A stretch of 64,000 bases of DNA from Rhizobium rhizogenes NBRC 13257 (GTDB taxonomy: Bacteria; Pseudomonadota; Alphaproteobacteria; Rhizobiales; Rhizobiaceae), in assembly GCF_000696095.1 (NCBI RefSeq), contig NZ_BAYX01000012.1:158722-222721 (forward strand). The letters are read 5' to 3'. Positions 58,395 through 64,000 of this stretch are shown here, piece after piece; position 1 is the stretch's first letter, and each line of letters opens with the position of its first letter. Both the position numbers and the translations under genes were made by a program. The notes beneath the pieces are model-generated. The model did no database searches and was not told where the DNA came from. It was given only the letters and a program-made list of their open reading frames with translations.

Positions 58395-60704
58395 TCAGAA
58401 CTCTTCCCAAGTCTGCTTGACGGCGGCGTTACCGGAAAAGGCCTTGGCGACGGCGCCGACGATCCGGCGCGCCGGCGATGCGACCTGCCGGCTGGATGGG
58501 CTGGCCTCGGTGACGGACGCCGGCCGGCGCATGCCTTCGCCAAACTGGAACTGGCTGATCAGGTCGCGAAGCCGTCCTGCCTCACCGGCAAGTGTCGCGC
58601 TCGCCGCATTGCTTTCCTCGACCATGGCCGCATTCTGCTGGGTGACCTGATCCATCTGGTTGACGGCAGTGTTCACCTCGGCCAGACCAACCGATTGTTC
58701 CCGGGCCGATGTCGCGATCGAGTCCATATGCTGGTTGACGGTAACAATGTAGCCGTCGATGGTTTTCAGGGCGGCACCGGTCTCGCTGACGAGCTTGACG
58801 CCATTCTGCACCTCGACCGAGGAGTTTCGGATCAGCTCTTTGATCTCCCTTGCAGCCTTCGCGGAGCGCTGCGCCAGTTCGCGAACTTCCTGTGCGACGA
58901 CGGCGAAGCCTTTGCCGGCGTCGCCGGCTCGGGCCGCCTCAACGCCAGCATTGAGCGCAAGGAGATTGGTCTGGAATGCGATTTCGTCGATGACGCCGAT
59001 AATGTTGGAGACCTGCTTCGACGATTGTTCGATCTTTTCCATGGCGTCGACAGCGCTCGCCACCACTTGGCCCGACTGGGCGGCACTGGTATTGGCCTGG
59101 GCGGCGATCTTGCGAGCTTCATCGGCGCGCTTGGACGAATTGGCCACATTCACCGTGATCTCGTCGAGGGCAGCTGCCGTTTCTTCGAGCGACGCCGCCT
59201 GCTGCTCGGTGCGCTTGGACAGGTCATCGGCGCTGCCGCTGACCTCGCGGCTGCCACTGTCAATGGCGTTTGCCGCGTCCGCGACGGCACTCAGGGTCTC
59301 GGCAAGCTGGCCGACGGCACCGTTGAAATCGGCGCGCAGCGTCTCGAATTCGGCAGCAAAAGTCTGCGAAAGCCGATAGGTCAAATCTCCGGTGGCAAGG
59401 TGCTTCAGCCCTTCGCCGAGACCCTGCGTGGCTTGTGCCATTGCCACTGCCCGGACGCGATCGCTCTCGGCCTTACGCTGCCGATCCTCTTCTGTCAGGT
59501 TGCGCTGCTCCTCTGCTTCCTGTTCGAGGCGGATATTGGCGACGGCATTGGCGCGGAACACTTCGACGGCGCCGGCCATGTCGGTGATCTCGTCGCGGCC
59601 GGACATGGGGACTTGAGTGGAATGATCACCGGAGGCGATACGGCCCATAACGGTCGCGAGCCTGATCAGGCGCCGCGTGACGGAGCGCCGGACGTAGAAT
59701 AGGGCGCTGAGGGCGGCTGCAATCACGAGGAAGCTCGTTGCCGCATTGACGGCGACAGTCTGCTGGGTCACTCCCCGAGACAGTTCCGCGGCATTTCGGG
59801 CAGCTTGCTTTTCCTTCGCCGCAATCAGTTTGACGTCGACTCCAAGAATGATGGAGGTCACCGTCAAATCATTCAGCATATCTGCGATCTGGCCATTGAG
59901 CTTGGCCTGGTCGGCTCGAAGCGCAAACAGCCCTTCGGGACCTCCGCCCTCGTTCAGGAGAGCCGTGGCAAGCTGTTGCAGCGCTGCACTGCCGCCTGAG
60001 GCTTTCAGGCGAGCCAGTATGCTGTCAATCTCCTTGGCGGAGGTATCATATTGATCTTTGATAGCGGGTAGTTCGGTCTCTGGCGCATCTGGTATGGCCG
60101 ATATCAGGGTCGATATCTGGGCGGCCGCCATCTGGAGGTCGGTCAGGGCGCGGGATCGATCGATGCTGGTGTCCGCCGCTCCGGCCTGTGCGTTGCGGAG
60201 CATGGACGCCAGAGACTTGTAACGGGACAGAGCGCTGGCCACGCCCTCCTGCATGTGAAACTTCGACTTGATCCGGTCGGAAGATATGGATGTCAGCTGA
60301 TTGAGCTTTGGTTGGAGGCTTTGGCTCGTCTTTTCCACCGAATCAAGTAGTTCCGCCGTCACTCCAAGGTCGCGCAAAGCCGTCAGTCGACCGCTTTGAC
60401 CGGCGAGGATTGCTTCCAGGCGCTTCGAACTTGCGTCGAGCGAAGCGAGATCCGGCTCATAGACGAGATTGGGCGCCTCTGCGAGAAGGATGGCGCTTTC
60501 TTGCGCGAAGGCGAGGGATTCGGTGACGGTCGGGAGTGTTCGATCGCCGAGCTCCTTGACGATGCCGGAGCTTTTCATCGAATACCAGGACGAGGAGGCC
60601 CCGGCGATGGCTGCGAGGGCCGCAATGCCGACAAAAGCCGCCGTCAAGCGTCCGGCAATCCCAAAATTACGTCGGTCGTTGGAATTCGTTGCTGCTGGTG
60701 TCAT
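58395..60704 (-). CDS. Methyl-accepting chemotaxis protein
   Basis: 769 residues. First span at about 16-37 (LTAAFVGIAALAAIAGASSS), a long helical periplasmic sensor (about 40-310), second span (SFLVIAAALSALFYV), HAMP (RLIRLATVMGRIASGDHSTQ) and a cytoplasmic signalling domain with the hairpin tip IGVIDEIAFQTNLLALNAGV and FAVVAQEVRELAQRSAKAA. The C-terminus ends TWEEF, like the CheR/CheB-tethering pentapeptide NWETF. The sensor is helical-bundle type. An orphan sugar-binding protein gene lies just upstream, so it may sense a loaded binding protein. Confidence 0.94.
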   Translation of the reverse strand: MTPAATNSNDRRNFGIAGRLTAAFVGIAALAAIAGASSSWYSMKSSGIVKELGDRTLPTVTESLAFAQESAILLAEAPNLVYEPDLASLDASSKRLEAILAGQSGRLTALRDLGVTAELLDSVEKTSQSLQPKLNQLTSISSDRIKSKFHMQEGVASALSRYKSLASMLRNAQAGAADTSIDRSRALTDLQMAAAQISTLISAIPDAPETELPAIKDQYDTSAKEIDSILARLKASGGSAALQQLATALLNEGGGPEGLFALRADQAKLNGQIADMLNDLTVTSIILGVDVKLIAAKEKQAARNAAELSRGVTQQTVAVNAATSFLVIAAALSALFYVRRSVTRRLIRLATVMGRIASGDHSTQVPMSGRDEITDMAGAVEVFRANAVANIRLEQEAEEQRNLTEEDRQRKAESDRVRAVAMAQATQGLGEGLKHLATGDLTYRLSQTFAAEFETLRADFNGAVGQLAETLSAVADAANAIDSGSREVSGSADDLSKRTEQQAASLEETAAALDEITVNVANSSKRADEARKIAAQANTSAAQSGQVVASAVDAMEKIEQSSKQVSNIIGVIDEIAFQTNLLALNAGVEAARAGDAGKGFAVVAQEVRELAQRSAKAAREIKELIRNSSVEVQNGVKLVSETGAALKTIDGYIVTVNQHMDSIATSAREQSVGLAEVNTAVNQMDQVTQQNAAMVEESNAASATLAGEAGRLRDLISQFQFGEGMRRPASVTEASPSSRQVASPARRIVGAVAKAFSGNAAVKQTWEEF

Positions 60705-60843
60705 GGGAGACGGCTCCTTGGAATCGGAGCGACCGCGGGCACACTGATCCCGGCACGCTCGATAGAGTGGGTTGAGTAATTACACTGATGACCTCGACTT
60801 CTGACGTTCGCCGGACCAGGCCAACGTCGTGGTAGGCAAGCGG

Positions 60844-61938
60844 TCAGGGCTTGCCGTACAGGGCCTTGAGGTCGGTGTCGGTCAGACTGCTCGGCATCCA
60901 GAATTTTTCTGACAGGTCAGCACGGTAATTCGCTTTTGCCTTCTGGATGTCCCAGCCGTCCGGCTCATAAACATAGCGTTTGTGGATGGCTTTGCCCTCG
61001 AGCAGCGCGGCGGCGGCGCGAACAGCCGCGGCTCCCTGTTCCGGCCCATATTCGGTGGCAACCGCGTCAACCCCGGTTTCGATCCATTTCTGAAGAAAGC
61101 CGTTGTTCACCTCTCCGGTGATCGGCGGAACTTTTGCGCCATATTGCTGGAAGACGTCCATACATGCGCGGCTCATATCGGCGCCCGATGACCAGATGCC
61201 GTCGACCTTCGGGTTTTCGAGATAAAAGGTCTCACACACCTTGTGGCCATAATCATACGACCAGAGACCAGCATCTTCGGCAACGATCTTGATATCGGTA
61301 CCCTTGATGGCTTCGAGCAGGCCTTTGTAGCGATTGATGTCTTCGGGATGGGTGGGAAGTCCGCGCAGGACCCAGATATTGCCCTTTCCTTCGAGTTCCT
61401 TGACCAGGAATTCTCCCGAAACCTTTCCGAAGTTCTCGCCGCCGCCCTGAATATCAACGGTGTATTTGTCGGTTTTGGTAAGCCCCGTGTGCACGATCAC
61501 GGGAATACCGGCATTGACCGCTCTGTCGATGCCTGCGTCGGCGGACGTCGGCGAAACCGGCGTAATGATGATGGCATCGACCTTCTGGGCGATCAGCTCA
61601 TCGATGTCGGCAATTTGCTTGGCCTGACTTAGATTGGCGTCGAGCAGCACGAACTGCGAAATACGCGGATCGCTCTTGGCAGCCGCCTGCGATTCGGCGG
61701 CCATTTGAGCAGCCCAGGTGTTGGCGTTGACGCCAAAGTGGCTCATCCCGATTTTCCAGGGGCTCGCCTTCTTGAATTTGTCGGCTGGTATCGTGCCCTC
61801 GTCGCCCGAACGAGCGACTACGCCGGTCATCAAGTCGACGTCTTCCGCTCTGGCACCATGGCTGAGGAGAAGTGCTACCCCCAACAGGAAGGCGTATTGT
61901 TTCTTTTTCTCGAACCCGAGCACAGTCTTTTTCCTCAC
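60844..61938 (-). CDS. Periplasmic sugar-type ABC substrate-binding protein
   Basis: 364 residues from GTG 61938; a GTG at 61923, behind AGGAAAA, is an alternative. Signal peptide (YAFLLGVALLLSHGARA) then a type 1 periplasmic-binding fold: KIGMSHFGVNANTWAAQMAA, DELIAQKVDAIIITPVSP, GIPVIVHTGLTKT, GNIWVLRGLPTHPEDINRY, DGIWSSGADMSRACMD. No permease or ATPase gene is nearby, so it is either part of a transporter coded elsewhere or a chemotaxis ligand carrier for the chemoreceptor encoded 140 bp downstream on the same strand. Confidence 0.9.
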   Translation of the reverse strand: MRKKTVLGFEKKKQYAFLLGVALLLSHGARAEDVDLMTGVVARSGDEGTIPADKFKKASPWKIGMSHFGVNANTWAAQMAAESQAAAKSDPRISQFVLLDANLSQAKQIADIDELIAQKVDAIIITPVSPTSADAGIDRAVNAGIPVIVHTGLTKTDKYTVDIQGGGENFGKVSGEFLVKELEGKGNIWVLRGLPTHPEDINRYKGLLEAIKGTDIKIVAEDAGLWSYDYGHKVCETFYLENPKVDGIWSSGADMSRACMDVFQQYGAKVPPITGEVNNGFLQKWIETGVDAVATEYGPEQGAAAVRAAAALLEGKAIHKRYVYEPDGWDIQKAKANYRADLSEKFWMPSSLTDTDLKALYGKP

Positions 61939-61980
61939 GTATCTTGACGATGGCGACGATCACCAACCGGTTGAACAACT

Positions 61981-62271
61981 TCAGTCATCGGATGCATATC
62001 GGATGTTGCTACCGCGATAGACCTCGCGAGACGCAAGGCTTTCACCCGCATTGCGACTGTCCACGTGCGGAGTGATTTCACTCCGACTTCTCTTCATTTC
62101 GGCTTGATATGCGAGAATTGCCGCCTGCGTTCGTTCGGCTTGCTTGAGAACCCCAAGCAAACTTTCGGCCGCCTTGAGAAAGCGTGCACCCTCTCGCTCC
62201 GCACTCTCGATCAGCGCGCGTTGCTGCGCGCTGTAGGTTTGTTCCAAGGGAAAGTCGATAATTTCTGCCAT
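61981..62271 (-). CDS. Small helical protein of unknown function
   Basis: 96 residues from ATG 62271 (AGGAAG upstream). Mostly one long helix (AQQRALIESAEREGARFLKA, AESLLGVLKQAERTQAAILA) with a polar tail. No family recognised. It ends 43 bp before the sugar-binding protein gene on the same strand and may be co-transcribed with it. Confidence 0.55.
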   Translation of the reverse strand: MAEIIDFPLEQTYSAQQRALIESAEREGARFLKAAESLLGVLKQAERTQAAILAYQAEMKRSRSEITPHVDSRNAGESLASREVYRGSNIRYASDD

Positions 62272-62664
62272 GCCTTAGACTTCCTATTTCCCCAGCAAAT
62301 CCCGATCGGTTGCCGAAAACTCCATCCCGGATGGACCCTTGCGACAGAGGAATCGAGCCTGATTCGCACGACTTCGTCTCGCCCAAACCGATCGTGGGAT
62401 AATAGTTATTCAGAGAGAATGAATATTAGCTTAAAGTCTTAACGATGTCGCCGGGATCATTCCCGGAATGACGTTCAAGGCCGCGTGCGTCGGAGCCGGG
62501 ATATTACGATTACTCGGACTAGAACGGCGCCGTACCATCCGCGAGAGGATCGTCACGCGAATGCGCGGAGACCGTCTCGGGCTCCGCGAGTGCCAGCGAG
62601 TAGAGCCGTGCGGCTGAGCCGTCTCGCCCAGCTAGTCCCCCCTATCTCGCGAAACATCACGGCG
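62272..62664. other. Gene-free stretch with a short palindrome
   Basis: No gene supported. TCATTCC-C-GGAATGA (62457-62471) is a perfect 7+7 palindrome, overlapped by CCGGGA-TCAT-TCCCGG (62451-62466). It lies about 190 bp before the small helical protein gene and about 200 bp before the WGR gene, so it could regulate either. Confidence 0.4.
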
Positions 62665-63003
62665 ATGAATCGATCGGCTTTCAACGATTCAAAACTGTCG
62701 TTGGACGCATTGGCGGGGATCGGCGATTCTGTCTGCATGGTCACGCAACCCTACCAGCTCTATGTCGAACGAACGGACCCAGCCAAGAACATGGCCCGTT
62801 TCTACGCCATGCAGATTTCGGTTTCCTTGTTCGGGGAAACCTGTCTGACGCGAAGGTGGGGAAGGATAGGAACGTCAGGGCAGACAAAGGTCCACCATTT
62901 CCAACGGGAGGAAGAGGCGGTCAGCCTGTTCCTCGATCTGACGCGACAAAAAAGAACACGTGGCTACCGACCGAGGGCGGCCAACCATCGCGCTATGCGC
63001 TAA
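62665..63003 (+). CDS. WGR-domain protein
   Basis: 112 residues from ATG 62665, or about 88 from ATG 62737. The WGR domain is clear: QLYVERTDPAKNMARFYAMQ, LFGETCLTRRWGRIGTSGQT, and KVHHFQREEEAVSLFLDL, ending in a basic tail (RQKRTRGYRPRA). Free-standing WGR proteins are frequent on rhizobial plasmids; they may bind nucleic acid, as the WGR domain of PARP does. No partner gene is evident here. Confidence 0.82.
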   Translation: MNRSAFNDSKLSLDALAGIGDSVCMVTQPYQLYVERTDPAKNMARFYAMQISVSLFGETCLTRRWGRIGTSGQTKVHHFQREEEAVSLFLDLTRQKRTRGYRPRAANHRAMR

Positions 63004-63061
63004 TAGCAGGGCTACCGGCGGGAGATAGCAGTGAAAAAGACGGGCCGTGGCGACCCTTGCG

Positions 63062-63235
63062 TCATTCGCGCCGGTTCCAGTCGGTCTCGAACCAAACCTC
63101 GATCTCGACGAAGAACGGGATCTTGATTGCGAGCTTCAGGCCGAGCTTTCCCTTCCGGAAGAAGTGACTGATCACCTTGCCGAGATTGCGGAGCCGGCGG
63201 CCCGTGGCTGCGAGGAACTTTGCGAGCTGTTGCAT
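63062..63235 (-). CDS. 57-residue basic protein
   Basis: A short frame from the ATG complementary to 63233-63235, with AAGGAG eight bases upstream, to a TGA at 63062-63064. The product (MQQLAKFLAATGRRLRNLGK, VISHFFRKGKLGLKLAIKI, PFFVEIEVWFETDWNRRE) has a basic amphipathic first half and a hydrophobic/aromatic second half, perhaps membrane-associated. No function can be assigned. The ribosome binding site and codon use support it. Confidence 0.65.
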   Translation of the reverse strand: MQQLAKFLAATGRRLRNLGKVISHFFRKGKLGLKLAIKIPFFVEIEVWFETDWNRRE

Positions 63236-63558
63236 GGCAGGTTCTCCTTTCGAATTGCTGGTATCGCGGGGATCGAAAGCAGACCTCGAAGGAGGGCCGC
63301 ACCGGAACGGTCGAAGCGCGAGCGGAGAACCTGGAGCCGCCTGAATTTTGATTGCGCGAGGAGCCGCATGCGCCGGGGAAAATTCTGGCGGCGCAAGGTT
63401 GCGGCGTGACGCAAGGGCTGCAACATCCGCTGACGTAGATGACAGCTGCGTCGAAAGGAGAGATGCGACGGCGCGGTGCTCCTCAGGCGGAAAGCGCTGG
63501 AATCGGGGACCCTGATAGCCGAACGGAGCTCGGCTCTGAAATGAGAAGGGAAGCCGCC
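63236..63558. other. Gene-free stretch
   Basis: No gene supported on either strand; open frames here lack ribosome binding sites and look like shadows. It could hold the promoter of the 57-residue protein gene. Confidence 0.3.
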
Positions 63559-63711
63559 TCAGAAGGGCGGCTCGGCCTCGATGGCACCGACCTGCTCGGC
63601 GAGCTCGGCCCGTGCAAGTTCAAGCTCGCGCTCGATCTGGCGGCGCTCGGCCGCATCGCATGCGTTGTTCAGCTCAGCCCGCAGTTCTTCGATGTGCTGT
63701 TCGATCGTCAT
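63559..63711 (-). CDS. 50-residue charged helical protein
   Basis: A short frame from the ATG complementary to 63709-63711, behind AAGGAGATGAGACC, to TGA at 63559-63561: MTIEQHIEELRAELNNACDA, AERRQIERELELARAELAE, ending IEAEPPF. Strongly coiled-coil. Function unknown. Its ATG overlaps the stop of the next upstream minus-strand frame as ATGA. Confidence 0.65.
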   Translation of the reverse strand: MTIEQHIEELRAELNNACDAAERRQIERELELARAELAEQVGAIEAEPPF

Positions 63712-63938
63712 GGTCTCATCTCCTTGAGTTCGTGAAAGACGAGCTTGCAGGAGCGGGACGGGATGGCGGGGTCAGGGATCGCGACGCGACCGCCGGAGGC
63801 GGCGGGTGGGGGAGCCGATTTCGTGTTGGCGCCACAGGCGGCGGCGCGAAATTGGGGGAACCGCTCGTCCTTGAGGCTGCCATCCCGGCCCGGCACCATC
63901 GGGCGATCTGAGCGGCTATCCCGGTTTCCGTATGGCAC
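63708..63938 (-). CDS. Possible small protein upstream of and coupled to the 50-residue gene
   Basis: A 76-residue frame with a proline/alanine-rich middle (SAPPPAASGGRVAIPDPAIP) and the end SRSCKLVFHELKEMRP. Its stop overlaps the next ATG as ATGA, which suggests translation through the junction. The start codon is not certain, no strong ribosome binding site is seen, and the frame could be a shadow. Confidence 0.3.
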   Translation of the reverse strand: MPYGNRDSRSDRPMVPGRDGSLKDERFPQFRAAACGANTKSAPPPAASGGRVAIPDPAIPSRSCKLVFHELKEMRP

Positions 63939-64000
63939 CGAAAAAAGCCGGGAGCGGGCTCGACGCCTGGTTCCGGCTTCACATTTTGACGGGAGAGGCC

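Noticed and set aside
1..64000. tRNA or rRNA genes
   Set aside because: None seen on either strand by eye; cannot be excluded formally without a covariance-model search.

Overview
The window is accessory plasmid DNA from a rhizobial alphaproteobacterium (order Rhizobiales; the genus cannot be fixed from sequence alone). The evidence is a complete repABC cassette, a Ti-plasmid-type conjugation system (traI-trbBCDEJKLFGHI, traR/traM, traAFBH divergent from traCDG with an oriT between them), SyrB-like proteins and a DUF1403/ScpB module.

Layout. 1-3.9 kb: start of an unidentified gene, a decayed IS110-family transposase and a two-gene cytochrome P450 operon (minus strand). 4.1-18.1 kb: a defence-like island with an IetA/IetS pair (AAA+ ATPase and subtilase), a frameshifted HEPN-like gene directly behind ietS, a divergent Gabija-like pair (OLD-type ATPase-TOPRIM nuclease and UvrD-like helicase), and a convergent AddAB-like helicase/nuclease pair trailed by a methylase/HNH chimera. 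18.5-23 kb: an M20 peptidase remnant, a one-span membrane protein of unknown function and two exported amide hydrolases (M20 amidohydrolase and nitrilase superfamily).

23.3-28.9 kb: a DUF1403-ScpB operon facing a vapBC-tyrosine recombinase operon across a perfect 12+12 inverted repeat. A second, broken copy of the recombinase follows. It is split by a gene for an F-box-like protein that has a consensus-matching VirG vir box upstream and an arginine-rich C-terminus, so it is a candidate VirF-like type IV effector. 29.2-34.3 kb: two SyrB-like proteins, then repC, a counter-transcribed RNA, repB and repA, with a parS-like palindrome behind repC.

34.6-46.2 kb: the quorum-sensing-linked mating-pair operon traI-trbB..trbI, then traR and its convergent anti-activator traM. 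46.4-48.4 kb: an XRE regulator with palindromic operators and a class II Fic protein, preceded by seven 24-bp tandem repeats. 48.4-56.8 kb: traH, traB, traF and traA on one strand, and oriT and traC, traD, traG on the other. 56.9-64 kb: a nuclease, small conserved-looking proteins, a chemoreceptor, an orphan periplasmic sugar-binding protein and a WGR-domain protein.

Together the genes give replication and partition (repABC), quorum-controlled transfer (TraI signal, TraR activator, TraM brake, Trb channel, TraA relaxase at oriT, TraG coupling), stability and defence cargo (IetAS, Gabija-like, VapBC, Fic), and probable host-interaction cargo (F-box effector, P450s, chemoreceptor).
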